A stretch of 64,000 nucleotides of DNA from NCBI RefSeq assembly GCF_001192835.1, contig NZ_DF968182.1, positions 719,748 to 783,747 on the forward strand, written 5' to 3'. The stretch's first letter is position 1; every line of letters starts with the position of its first letter. Source of the stretch: Lentimicrobium saccharophilum. Lineage in GTDB: Bacteria; Bacteroidota; Bacteroidia; Bacteroidales; Lentimicrobiaceae. The notes beneath the pieces were generated by a model. The model was not told the origin of the DNA. It saw nothing but the letters and a program-made list of their open reading frames with translations, and did not search any database. The position numbers and the translations under genes are program-made. Of this stretch, positions 1 to 11,200 are shown one piece after another.

Positions 1-2828
1 GGAACAAGCATAAGATCGGTAAAAATCTGCTCGTTGGGATCGCTCCAGGTTCCGTTCATGTTAAAATCGATCCAGGCGTTCAGCAGGCCGTTTACAGATG
101 CAACGATGTTCAGGGTGGCTGCCTGTCCGGAGACAATGGCCGAGGTAAAGGTTACCCCGTCCTCATCATCGTTGGGCGGCGGATAAAGGATGTCGTTGTC
201 GTCGCCCAGGGCCTGCGGATCGGGTTGCCCGTCGGGTTCCGCATCAATGGAGGCGCCGAGCATAAATCCGGGGACAATCGTATGGTAAGCCCCGTTGCTG
301 GCACCCAGGGTCGGGTAAGGCCCGTCGGGGGCATCGCCCCAGTCGAACTCTTCGGGCTGGGGTTCAATATTTACGGCGTAATCTTCCACTTCCCCGTCGG
401 GGGCCATTCCTGTAAAAGAAAGTCCCTGCACGGTGCTGAAGCGGAACCTGGCATAGGTCTGGCCGGTTGAGGCAGTGGGAGGTATCAGCATCACAAGAGG
501 GTTGAGCCCGGCAGGGATAAGGATATCGGTGAATAACTGTTCACCCGGATCAAGCCATGATCCGTTGTTGTTGAAGTCAAACCAACCATTCAGGAAGCCC
601 TGAACAGATACTGTAACGTTGATATTTGCCGGCTGACCTGGAATAAGTTGTCCCTGGAAAACAACACCGTCTTCATCATCGTTGGGGGGCGGGTAAATAA
701 GATCGTTATCATCGCCCAGGCACATGGGGTCTGGCTGTCCATCGGGTTCCGGATCAATGGATGTGCCCATAAGGATTCCCGGTACGATCAGGTGTCTGGC
801 GCCGTTGCCGGAGCTCAGTGTCGGGTAAGGCCCGTCGGGGGCATCGCCCCAGTCGTATTCATCCTGCCCTGATCCTGATATAAATACCTGATAGTCTTCG
901 ACTTCCCCGGGGCCTCCATTGCCATAGAAAAGGATTCCTCCGTAAGTATTGAATCTGAATCGCGCAAAGGTCTGACCCGGAACGGCGACCGGTGGAACCG
1001 CGAATGTAAGATTGTTGACGCCGGCACTCAGTTGTATGTTCTGAAAGATAAATTCTCCCTGGTCGGCCCAGACATTTAAGCCGTTAAAGTCAATCCAGGC
1101 ATTCAGCCAGCCGGCTACAGAAGCAGTTACCTGTACCGAGGCGGTCTGGCCGGGGATCAGTTGACTGGTAAAAACAACCCCGTCGTCATCATTGCTTCCG
1201 TTAAGGTCGTCGCCGGTTGCATTTGCATCTGGCTGTCCGTCGTTTTCAGCATCCACCGTATTACCCATGTAAGTGGTCCCGTCCATCAGGTGATATGCGC
1301 CATTGTTTGCCGAGCGTGTCGGATAGGGTACGTCGGGGGCGTCCCCCCAGTCGTAATAGGTCTGGGGAGGAGGAAAATTCAGGATAGCCGCCTGGATATC
1401 AGGTCCGGGGCCGATATTGCCTGAAGGCCCGGATACCTGCGGAGTGCCGTAGGTGGCAAGGTGCGACCGCATGTATGAAGGGGTGGGGGGTATGGTTGAA
1501 ATATTGGCATTGTAATAACCCTGTGCACAGGCCAGGGCGCCCGCAACGATGGGCGATGCGCTTGAAGTGCCGCTGAAATCGGATCGGTAATAATAGTTGG
1601 GCCCTTCGCTGCTGTAATAGGTGCCGTAGCCGGTGGTGAACACATTCTCACCCCAGCCCTGCATGTCGAAACGGGGGCCATAGCTTGAAAAACTGAGTCG
1701 CTGCAGGTTGTTTGAGGTGGTGGCTCCTCCGGCTCCGACAATGATTGCTCCCGAGTTGCCATACCACTGCAGATTCTGGGTATTGACATTGCCGTTGCCT
1801 CCGGCTTCAACTACATGAATTCCGTTGGCAATGGCGGTTACAATGGCTGCATATACGCCGTTGTAGCTTTGTTGGTTGGGAGAATAGTCGGTCCACCATT
1901 CAATAGGGATAAAGTTTTGCGTTCCTGAGGTATATTCCCATTGCTGTTCAAGCAATATGATATCTCCGGCAGAGAGGGAGGCAATTGCATAAGCAATGGC
2001 ACCCGGTACATCCCAGCCAATGCCTGAAGTCCAGTAAGTTCCGCAGGTCATGAGGGTTGCACCGTAGCAAATCCCGGTGGTCCCCCAGCCATTGTTATCT
2101 GAGACAAGTTCACCTATCACTGCCGTTCCATGATTGTTGTCGTTAAACGGATCGGATATGGCGTTGGGGTTGATCTGTGAGCCGGGGGCCTGGGTGAGGT
2201 CGGCATGATTGTAATTCCAGCTGTATTCAAGATCGCATACAGTCACTCCTGTCCCCGTCCCCCCGGTTTGGGTCCATGCATAAAGGGCGTTTACGCCTGA
2301 AGGGTTGTTTGAAGCGGCATTCAGATATCCTTGTTGACTCTGGTAACTGCCCGGCGGCATTGCCGGAAGGGGCATGGGTTTTGGTACCGGACGGGCAAGG
2401 TAAATGCCCGGCAGGGATTCCAACCCGGCAGCCAGCGACCAGATATCAGTCCCGCGGGGAATTTTCAGCCTGAAGATGTTGTTCAGGTTATAAAGATCCT
2501 CGCCGGTCCGCTGTTCACCATTGATTTCCCATTGATCGAGCAGGGGCTCGGGAAGGTCGGTCATCCTGTACCACTCATGCCAGGGGAGCGCCCCAAGGAT
2601 CGACGCAACGCCTTCCAGCGCATTTGTTTCAAGGTCAATGATGGTTCCGTTGCGCATCCTTACCCTGGACTGCCGGTCAAATAAAACTTCTATCCACTGC
2701 TGTTCACAGGCGTATCCGGGATGCGAAACGGATGATTTTTCATGCCCGCCGCTTTGGGCCATTAAGGGATTGCTTATTGCGTAATCCATCAGAAAGCAGA
2801 AAACCAGCAGATAATGAATCTTTTTCAT
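1..2828 (-). CDS. Subtilisin-like S8 serine peptidase with GEVEDY repeats (partial, runs off left edge)
   Basis: The frame is open from an ATG at 2826-2828 to base 1 with no stop, so the C-terminus lies outside the window. About 942 residues are visible. It starts with a signal peptide (hydrophobic residues 6-24). A subtilisin domain follows with Asp near 199 (VTVCDLE), His near 233 (NNHGTAV) and Ser near 422 (GTSSASP), in the order expected for S8 peptidases. After the catalytic domain come at least three repeats of about 165-170 residues. Each opens with a YDWGDAPD-type motif and the first two close with GEVEDY; the third runs off the window. These repeats are extracellular beta domains common in Bacteroidetes surface proteins. 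The product is probably exported and degrades protein outside the cell. Its sorting signal cannot be seen. The gene is not followed by another start within the window and is separated from the next gene by about 430 bases. Confidence 0.93.
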   Translation of the reverse strand, partial: MKKIHYLLVFCFLMDYAISNPLMAQSGGHEKSSVSHPGYACEQQWIEVLFDRQSRVRMRNGTIIDLETNALEGVASILGALPWHEWYRMTDLPEPLLDQWEINGEQRTGEDLYNLNNIFRLKIPRGTDIWSLAAGLESLPGIYLARPVPKPMPLPAMPPGSYQSQQGYLNAASNNPSGVNALYAWTQTGGTGTGVTVCDLEYSWNYNHADLTQAPGSQINPNAISDPFNDNNHGTAVIGELVSDNNGWGTTGICYGATLMTCGTYWTSGIGWDVPGAIAYAIASLSAGDIILLEQQWEYTSGTQNFIPIEWWTDYSPNQQSYNGVYAAIVTAIANGIHVVEAGGNGNVNTQNLQWYGNSGAIIVGAGGATTSNNLQRLSFSSYGPRFDMQGWGENVFTTGYGTYYSSEGPNYYYRSDFSGTSSASPIVAGALACAQGYYNANISTIPPTPSYMRSHLATYGTPQVSGPSGNIGPGPDIQAAILNFPPPQTYYDWGDAPDVPYPTRSANNGAYHLMDGTTYMGNTVDAENDGQPDANATGDDLNGSNDDDGVVFTSQLIPGQTASVQVTASVAGWLNAWIDFNGLNVWADQGEFIFQNIQLSAGVNNLTFAVPPVAVPGQTFARFRFNTYGGILFYGNGGPGEVEDYQVFISGSGQDEYDWGDAPDGPYPTLSSGNGARHLIVPGILMGTSIDPEPDGQPDPMCLGDDNDLIYPPPNDDEDGVVFQGQLIPGQPANINVTVSVQGFLNGWFDFNNNGSWLDPGEQLFTDILIPAGLNPLVMLIPPTASTGQTYARFRFSTVQGLSFTGMAPDGEVEDYAVNIEPQPEEFDWGDAPDGPYPTLGASNGAYHTIVPGFMLGASIDAEPDGQPDPQALGDDNDILYPPPNDDEDGVTFTSAIVSGQAATLNIVASVNGLLNAWIDFNMNGTWSDPNEQIFTDLMLV

Positions 2829-3261
2829 AAGGAACTGATTTATAAATGAATGATTTTTCAGCCAGAAATGGAATTCAGTTCAGCAGTGTATTATAGCCCT
2901 GACTCAGGATATTGAAAATTGAAATGTTTTAGTCAGAATTGCCAGTACGACAAGGTTAAGTTATATGACCTCTGGAAATTTAAGCGGGAAGGATCAGCTT
3001 GATTAGCCAGTGAATCAGGGTAATCCAGGGGCATATGCAATTACAGGAATTTGCAGAATAAAGGTCTGATTGACTTTAGTTAAGGTTTGTGTCTGCTCAG
3101 GCAATTCTTGATACCTGTAAATATACAATATAATTAAATAAATTGCAATAGTATTTCCATTGATTTTGGAATCTGACGCGAATCGATTCAGCATTAAATG
3201 AGAATGGCAACCGTCACCAGCAAAAAAAAACGTTGAAAATTGCCGGATTACTCATAGCGAC
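2829..3261. other. Intergenic region, no gene seen
   Basis: This 433-base AT-rich spacer separates the S8 peptidase start from the stop of the alpha/beta hydrolase gene, both on the minus strand. No plausible ORF, RNA gene or TAnnTTTG promoter box was found on the minus strand. A run of nine T (minus strand, about 3222-3230) follows the hydrolase stop, but I see no convincing stem before it. Confidence 0.6.
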
Positions 3262-5091
3262 TCAGGGAAGTGCGGCATTCACAAATGCTGCAGCGTTATT
3301 GTCTATAAGGGTCATATCGGCAGTATCGGTAATGCCGTCCCCGTTTACATCGGTTGGCAGGTAGCCGGTAGAAAAGCTAAAAGCGTCATTTTCTACTTTC
3401 GTCATGTCGGCAGTGTCAATTAAGCCGTCCTGATTCACATCGCCCGAATAGATCAGCCCGGACCCGTCTGCAGCCAAAAAGAGGTTGGCCCCGAAAACAC
3501 TGCCGGGATCTGTAAAATCAATAACAATCTCATCGCTGAGCAACGAAACGGGGATCGCTGAAGCGGACTCTATGCTGTTGCGGTGCTTTACAGTGATATA
3601 GTATGCTGCCTGGAATTCAGCCGGAATTAACACCTGAGCCAGGCCTGCCGTTGTGAGTTCAGTATTTTCACTGATGTAGACAGGGATTCCGTAACCATCT
3701 GCAGGATGCAGCTCTACCGTGATCAGGTCGGCGATATTCCCGGCATACTGATCGCCGGAACCGTTGCGGGCTTTTCTCATTGTCCCTTCAGATTGATACA
3801 ATCCCTGCAGAAGCACGGTAAGTGTCAGTACCTTGTTTTCAGGCAAGGTAGTAGTTTCGGCAAAAACTCCCTGTGAATAAGTGAATGCGCTGTTGTAAGA
3901 AAAGGCCTTGTAATGGCAGGTGGACGACGCCATCAGCCCGTTATGGACAAAGCTGTTTCCAGGCCCTGAAAAAAGCACTTCACCGCCGCCCGGGATTGTT
4001 ATTCCCGGCTGATATGCTGTGCCCGCATCAGGTTCGCCAAACAAGCCATCCAGTGCATAACAGAGCAGCACAGGCTGGTCGGCAATGTTTGGTGTCCAGG
4101 TAATTTCTACCTGGGTGCTGCCGTTGGCGATCGCGCTGAGGTTAAGCGGAGGTGCAATCTCATCGCACAAAACGCAGTTTTTAAGCCAGGTAACTTCAGG
4201 ATCGACCCTCAGGGTGGAATCAAACACCTCGCCGGCCGCTGCATCGCCCTTCAATATTGACTGAAGCCAGGGGATCAGGTACCGGTTGATCACTACATGT
4301 TGCTGTGCCCGGCTGATGGCTGGCGAGGGACTGCAGGTGGCTTCCCCGAAAGCGCAGTAAAAGTTGTATTCCGCCATCTGGCAGTGACTGCCGCCGGTAA
4401 TGCTGATATAGGTTTTGCAATCACTCTGCAAGGCGTTGTACATGGGTAGCTGATGGTCGGGGGGCGGAGTAACGCAATCGTTGCCCCCGGCAAGCAGCAG
4501 GGAGGGAATGGATAGTGACGCGGCAGCATTGATGGCCGATGGTGAGGTTTCCGCCGCAGCCAGGGTGGCGATGGCTTTGATGGATGCAGACTGCTGGGCG
4601 GCCAGAAATGCTGCCCCGCCGCCCATGCTGTGGCCCATCACACAGTTCATGCTGTCGATACGCTGATATAACAGCGAAGCACTGTTCTGCCCCAGCACCT
4701 GCATCTGCGTTGCCACAAAAGCCAGATCGGTGCCAAAGGCACTGTGCGACGGGAAAAGAGAACCTTCCGTTTTCGGGAACGCCAGGATAAAGCCCTGTGG
4801 CGCCAGCGCTGTCCAGATATTTTCATACGCACTCCATGTCATGGTAAACCCATGGCCGAATACCAGCACCGGAAACCGGTCCTGCACAGCTGTTGTGACC
4901 GGTACATTGTTGCCCGATACATCGGCAGGATAATAAATTTCGGTGGCGATGCTGCGGTTGTTCCGCGCCGGATCAGTGAAAGTAACACTTGTGTGCCCGG
5001 TCTGAAACGGTTGCGCAATCCCTGTGAGTGTTGCGCCGATGGCCAGGGCAGCCACAATGATTTTCCATTTGGCGGTACTGAATGGTTTCAT
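3262..5091 (-). CDS. Secreted alpha/beta hydrolase with C-terminal EF-hand/dockerin-like module
   Basis: This is a 609-residue protein with a signal peptide (about 1-26). The catalytic part resembles dienelactone-hydrolase/PAF-acetylhydrolase-like esterases. The nucleophile is Ser155 in GHSMGGG, with Asp205 (GGNDCVTPP) and His236 (GGSHCQ) in the usual order, and an HGF oxyanion motif near 80. A fibronectin-like segment lies at about 316-400. From about residue 418 the protein switches to a module of roughly 190 residues that recurs in three other proteins of this window. It ends in two Asp/Asn-rich calcium-loop motifs (GDVNQDG and TDVNGDG, each followed by DTADM). The substrate cannot be told from sequence; an ester or a polymer such as a polyester is possible. 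The protein is likely exported and held at or released from the surface through the C-terminal module. Confidence 0.85.
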   Translation of the reverse strand: MKPFSTAKWKIIVAALAIGATLTGIAQPFQTGHTSVTFTDPARNNRSIATEIYYPADVSGNNVPVTTAVQDRFPVLVFGHGFTMTWSAYENIWTALAPQGFILAFPKTEGSLFPSHSAFGTDLAFVATQMQVLGQNSASLLYQRIDSMNCVMGHSMGGGAAFLAAQQSASIKAIATLAAAETSPSAINAAASLSIPSLLLAGGNDCVTPPPDHQLPMYNALQSDCKTYISITGGSHCQMAEYNFYCAFGEATCSPSPAISRAQQHVVINRYLIPWLQSILKGDAAAGEVFDSTLRVDPEVTWLKNCVLCDEIAPPLNLSAIANGSTQVEITWTPNIADQPVLLCYALDGLFGEPDAGTAYQPGITIPGGGEVLFSGPGNSFVHNGLMASSTCHYKAFSYNSAFTYSQGVFAETTTLPENKVLTLTVLLQGLYQSEGTMRKARNGSGDQYAGNIADLITVELHPADGYGIPVYISENTELTTAGLAQVLIPAEFQAAYYITVKHRNSIESASAIPVSLLSDEIVIDFTDPGSVFGANLFLAADGSGLIYSGDVNQDGLIDTADMTKVENDAFSFSTGYLPTDVNGDGITDTADMTLIDNNAAAFVNAALP

Positions 5092-5182
5092 GGTACTACT
5101 TTTCTCAAATATACGTATAAATGCCTGATTCTGCGCATCATTATTATATTTTTTATCATGGCAGCCCGGATCTGAATCAATG

Positions 5183-5219
5183 AGTCCCCGGCTGCCGCTA
5201 AAGCAACCGGGGACTTTTG
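5183..5219. terminator. Hairpin between two minus-strand genes, probable terminator
   Basis: AGTCCCCGG at 5183-5191 pairs perfectly with CCGGGGACT at 5207-5215 across a 15-base loop. It lies 28 bases past the stop of the 2,138-residue gene. The T run (TTTT) follows on the plus strand only, so strand preference is unclear; it may act in both directions. Confidence 0.5.
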
Positions 5220-5243
5220 TCTGATCATTGAAATCCTGGTTTT

Positions 5244-8200
5244 TCAGGGAGTGACGCTGCTCACAAATGCCGCGGCATTGTTGTCGATAATGGTCATATC
5301 TCCTGTGTCAATGGTACCATCCCCGTTTACATCAGTGGCCAGATAGCCGGTAACAAAAGCGGAAGCGTCATTGTCCACCGGAGTCATATCGGCGGTATCC
5401 ACCGAACCGTCCTGATTCACATCGCCGCCGTAAATCACATACTTTCCGTCAATCATCATCAGCAGATTGCCGCCAAAGGCTTTTGAAGGATGGTCGAGGT
5501 TAAGCGCAACATTGCTGGCGCTGAACGAAACAGGTGCAGCAGTGGTGGTGGCCAGGCTGTTACGATGGCGGATGGTGATGTAATAGGAACCGCTGAATGC
5601 ACCGGGTACAGTCACAACGACCTGACCGTTTGTGCCCAGATTCACAGGCGGTGAGGTATAAACGATGTTACCGTAGCCTGAGGCATCGTGAAGTTCAATC
5701 ACAATCTGATCGGCAATGCCGGGGCCGAAATGCGGCCCGTTTTCATCAAATGCCTGCCGCATGGTATTTGATCCGTTGTAAAGCCCTTCCAGGAAAAGCT
5801 CCAGCGTAAGCGTTTTCTCGGCAGGATCATTTGAAAATTCATCTGCTCCGATATCCGGGGTGGCCGGTGAACGCGGATCTCCGTCAATATCAAGTACAAC
5901 AGCGGGGACTGGGGTACCGAGGTTATCGAAAGCAAGGCTGGTACAATGCAGGTCGGTATTGCTCACAAAGCCGGGGTCTGAAGAAACGGAATTCATATCA
6001 TGCCCTGTAAGCGACCTCCAGGAGGCCATATCAGGATAAGGTGCCTGATCAACGGAAAACATGACCGGACCGTCAGTAACCAGATTGTTATAATTCATCT
6101 CCGTGATAAATCCGGGGTTTTCCAGGAAGTTGTTGTATGTAACGCAGATCCCTCCCGATTGATTTACAAGATTATTATTCAATATCGTGTTGGTGTATTC
6201 CTGAGGCGTATCTGCCCCCTGGAAACCCAGCAGTGAGGAGATGTTTTCCGGGGGGCCGTAGATATTAATACTATTGTGGACAAACAGGAGATGTGTTGTT
6301 ACGCCCAGGTAAGCCCCGAAATTTATAAAACTGCCTGATTCCAGGGTAATGAAGTTGTTAGAAATCAGCATGGGTTGCGATGCCTCCATATTGCAATCAA
6401 ACAGCTGTATGCCATACTTTACTTCAGCATTTCCTGTAAGCTGAATCCGGTTATTACTGATATCAGCTCCGTTGATTATATCTGCGAAAGCTATCCCGTT
6501 TGCCCATTGTGTACTCAGCGGGTTGTTGCTTAAGAAATTTCCGGTTATTTCAAGGTGGTCAATAAATCTTAAATCAATGCCAATGTAACGGTATCCGGTT
6601 ATCTCATTGTTCCGGATCAGCAGATTGTTCACTGGTCCGGTATTTAAGTTTGCACCTTGTATGTTGATACCGGTCATCCCGTTGCGGATCCGGTTATTTT
6701 CAAACAGCAGATCGCTCCCTGAAAAGTAACTCGCATAAATCACGGCGTTCTCAAGACCGTAGTGTGCGTCATCGGTAAACCCTTCGAAATAGTTGTTAAT
6801 AAATGATAATTGGCTGCATCCGTTACCCAGATGAATCACCCGGCCATAGGTATTCTCGAAATCCGAAGAGCCCAGCGATTTCAGGTGCAGGCCGTCGAAG
6901 GTCAGGTTGGTGCAGTTCTCGAGCCGGATGGTGAAATTGCTGGTTTTTGTCGGCACTGCTACAATGGTTGCCGTATCTGCATAGTCCGGATGGCGGGTAA
7001 ACACGATTCCTTTATCCGGTCCCAAACCGTTTATTTGGGTGAAATGCAGTTGCCCGATAAATTCTTCCGGCATCAGGCGGAAGGTCACGGGGTCAGACAT
7101 GCCGCGGGTAAGCAGTGCATCCAGTGCTGCGGCGGGACTTACAAAATCGCATTCAGCACTACCGATCGTGTAAATGCCGTGCAGCGCGTCCGTGTGGTTC
7201 ACCAACGGATCATACCAAAGTACATAGTCGTTGGCGGTGGTATTGTCGCAGTTTCCGTTTCCGTTATCACAATTGAGGCCAAGGGCGATGTGCCACGTGC
7301 CATAGGTGAAGTCGAAACCAGGTATATTTCCGGCATCTGCAGAAAAGGTTACATCGAAGAATTCGTCCACCTCAAGGGGTGGGATCTTTGTGGTTCCCAG
7401 GGTAACTTCGGGCGTGCCATCCGGAGGCGAACTTTCGAGATAAACGGTAATGGAAACGGAATCGGCCAGGTTATAATATCCCCAGTTGGCCAGTCTCATC
7501 CCGATATCTATCGTGGTGCCGTGCAGGTTAATCGTGCGCATGGTGGAATCTTCTTCTTCCAGATTGCTGCATGCCCCCGCCATTCCTATGACTAACCCAT
7601 TGTTTCCGGCCCTTAATCCCGATGAATTCACGGCTCCGGTTACCCTGTAGTAATACCGCTGATTGGGGACGGCCGTAAGGTCTGTATAATAATTGTTGAG
7701 GGTATTGCTGTAGTTGGCCAGGGTGGAGTACACCGGGTCTTCAACCGTGGCGCGCTGCACCCGGTAATAGGTTGCTCCATCGGCCGGTTGCCATGTTATG
7801 GTGACCCTGTCGGCCTGCGCACCGATGGTGGTGCTGACAACAGGTGCGGCGATCCGGCGGTAACCTGCATCGTAAGTGGCATAATTACTCACTATATAGT
7901 TTGTATCACTGGCCACCCTGATGGAGTATTGATACAGGGCGCCCGGAATGCCTGTATTGTCGGTCCGGCTGGTTCGGGTGATCCAGCCTGATACAGGGGC
8001 ATAAGGGTCAATGGTACTGTTTCGCCTGTAAACCCTGTAATAGGAGGCTCCGGTCACGGCGGTCCAGGATACATTGGTATAACTGGTCGATGTGCCATCG
8101 GTGGCCGTAACCGGCGGCGGGATAAAGTTGCGGTAACCCTCGTCCTTTGGGCCGTAGCCTGTGGTTATTGTTCCGGCGGCATCCTGTGAGGCTTTGATCC

Positions 8201-11200
8201 AGTAATAATATTTTATGGCAGTCCCGGCGGTCAGATCGCTGAATGAGGTGGCCGTTTGCCAGTCACTGACCGGATCCGATAAGAGCGGATGAGAATATGT
8301 ACCCCGGTAGACGCGGTAATAATTAGCGCCGGGCACGGTATTCCAGGTAATTTCCACTCTGTCGGTGTATGTTCCGTCGCTGGCCGTCGCGGTCGGAGCG
8401 GTAACAAATCCCAGATATCCGCTGTTGGCTGCACTGAAGCCGGTTGCATATGACCCGAATTGACTCATAGCGGCCCTTACCCAGTAGTAATAGGTGTTCC
8501 CGTAAGCCGGGCCGTAATCGGTATAACTGGAGTCGAGCACTACCCAGGTAGGCCCGGTGATGACATTCTGTTCGGTTGCCACAGGGGTAAGGCTTCTGTA
8601 AATGCGGTAATGGGTTGCCCCGACCACCGGTGTCCAGGTAATTACCACCCGATCGCTGTAGGAGCCGTCGCTGGCTTCCACATTTGCCGGAGTTACCAGC
8701 GCGGTGTGGCCTATGTTGTAGCTGCTTTGAGCGGAAGGCCTTATGCCTGAAGGATAACGGGAGGCTTTTACCCTGTAATAATAGGTTTGACCAGGCACTG
8801 CCGAATAGTCATCATAGGCCAGTGAAGTGGTCCATGCCGGGCTGATCTGATCAGGGGCCAGGTCGAATAATGACTCGGCCCTGAAAACGGCAAAATACAG
8901 CGGTTCACCGGTATTGTTTTCCCAGGTAATGGTCACCTTGTCTGGATAATCCCCGTCGCTGGCCTGCACATTGACCGGCGCGGCAGGATTTGCCGGGATC
9001 ACTACCTGTGTGGAAGCTACCCATTCATTGTTCATTTCATTGGTTTCGTCTACCTCTTCCAGATTGTCGATCAGCAATCCCAGGTAATAAGTACCCGGGG
9101 CAAGTTCCGGTAACGCAGCGGCCACATCGGTAGCAAGCTGGGCAAGGTGATTCATCCCCGGAGCAATGTTGGAAACTTCGGTTTGAAGCAATAAATTGTC
9201 GTTGTTTGAAATAACATTATTTTCTGAAAGGTAGTATCCATAACTGAACTGGTTAATGGTAACCATCGATTGGCTGGTATGGTACTGATTGTAAGAGTTT
9301 ACGTAGGTTCCGTTGATGGTGGTAGTATTTTCGGTACCGCAGTAAATATCGGGTACATAGGAGGGTAATACCGTTGTTTTCCAGATGCCCCTGCCGAAAG
9401 TTCCTGCAAAAAGCTGAGCCGGCGTGGTTGAATAATTGATGACCATATCTTTTACCTGGGTCAGTGGAAGCCCGGTTTTAAACGGCACCCAGTCTGTCAT
9501 AGTCGTATCTTTATAATATACCCCGGCGGTGGTCCCAACATACAATCCTTCCGGGGAGCCGTTCATATAGGCAATGGACAACTTGCCCAGTTCGGTCAGG
9601 TTGCCTGTGATGTCCTGCCAGCTGTTGCCCCTGTTGATGGAACGGTAAATATTGATACCTTTTACAATATAAACAATGTTCGGGTTGGTCGGATGCGTTT
9701 CAAATCTTACACCACCCATGTCATTGGGTTGCTCTAATTCCACCCAGACGGGAGAGTAGTCAAGTGCGTTACTCGTCCGGAACATCCTTCCGTTGTTGTA
9801 AGCAATGTAAAGAAGACTTTCCTGCGCCCTGGATTGTTTCATATACTCAATGGTAGTGCCCATGTCGGTACCTGCTATGTTGTCGGATATCTGAAAGAAA
9901 GTCACAATGTCAGGGTTGGCTGTTTTGATGTTGTTACTCCAATAAACATCGTGGGCCCCGTAAAACATCATGTTGGGATTAAAATAGCTGATTGCGTATG
10001 CAGTTTGCCAGTTCCCCTTTTGGGTGATGCCATTAACGCCATTTGAAGCAATGGTTCTGTACAGGGAATCTATAACGCCTCCATTTGTAGCTCTTCTTAC
10101 ATTTCCTTCCTGACTGCTTGTATATATATAATTTTCATCTGTATGATCAAAACGGCAGGTCATGCCATCCCCGCCACAAACTTTATGGGTAGTGCTGTTT
10201 AGTGTAATAAAAGTAGCTGCATCCTGATTCCCTGAGATAATCCGGTTTGGATTTTGTGCCGAAACATCAATGCGGTAGCTTGAAGTGATATTCAGCCCGT
10301 TGCTTGAATAGTAGTAATCTGTTCCATTGTCTGTATACCAGATGCCTGAATCATTTCCGATATAAAGCCGGTGGGTTACAGGATGAAATTCAAAAATATG
10401 CTGGTCATCCGCATAAACAGGTTCCTGGTTTACAAATGTTACGCCTCCGTCTGTTGATTTGTAAAAGTTGATCATGCCTGCATAAACGATATCCTGATTG
10501 TTGGGGTCTATGATTACATCCAGATTGTATCCTCCCTGCTTGTCGCCCGGAGTAATCCCTGTTGAATAAATTGTTTCGAACGTCTCACCAGAATTGGATG
10601 AGCGATAGACTCTGTGAAACTTTGAATCTTTGGTGGTGAAAAGCAACACTCTTTCGGGGTTTGCTGCCGTGACCCCTATCGCCATCCGGTGGGTTGTCTG
10701 CGTCAGTTGAGCGGTCCAGTTGTATCCGAAATCTGTTGATTTGTAGAAAGTTGTTTTACTAACGGCATAAAGCGTCAAAGGTTCTCCCGGCTTTTGTTCC
10801 ATATCAATGATGTAAGCTATCAGTCTTTTTTGCCAGGTTTCTCCGCCATCTACAGAGTAAAAAATTCCATAGTTCGAGGCAACAGTCATGATGTTCGGAT
10901 TGGTTGGGTTGAAATAAATTTTATGTACAATTTTATCATGCCTTGTTGTTAATGGTTTGGCTTCCCAGGTAAGGCCGCCGTCTGTTGATTTGTAAATCCC
11001 CTTGCCAAGGGTATTCTCACTATCCCTGTCTCCTGTACCAATAAAAATCGTATTGGGATCCGTCGGGTGCACTGCGACTGCTGATACGCCCAAAGAGGTA
11101 ATGATATCTGTATTCATGTTTTCCCAGCTATCACCATAGTTAGTGGATCTCCACAACCCTCCAAGGGGTGCACCTACATAAATTGTATTGTTATCATGAG

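Noticed and set aside
6810-7595. Plus-strand open frame of 261 codons opposite the giant surface protein
   Set aside because: The minus-strand frame is continuous with clear domain repeats; the plus-strand translation is an antisense shadow.
8000-9000. Tandem repeats in the Fn3 region as a mobile or unstable DNA repeat
   Set aside because: Similarity is at protein level between ordinary Fn3-like domains. The DNA copies have diverged and show no insertion borders.
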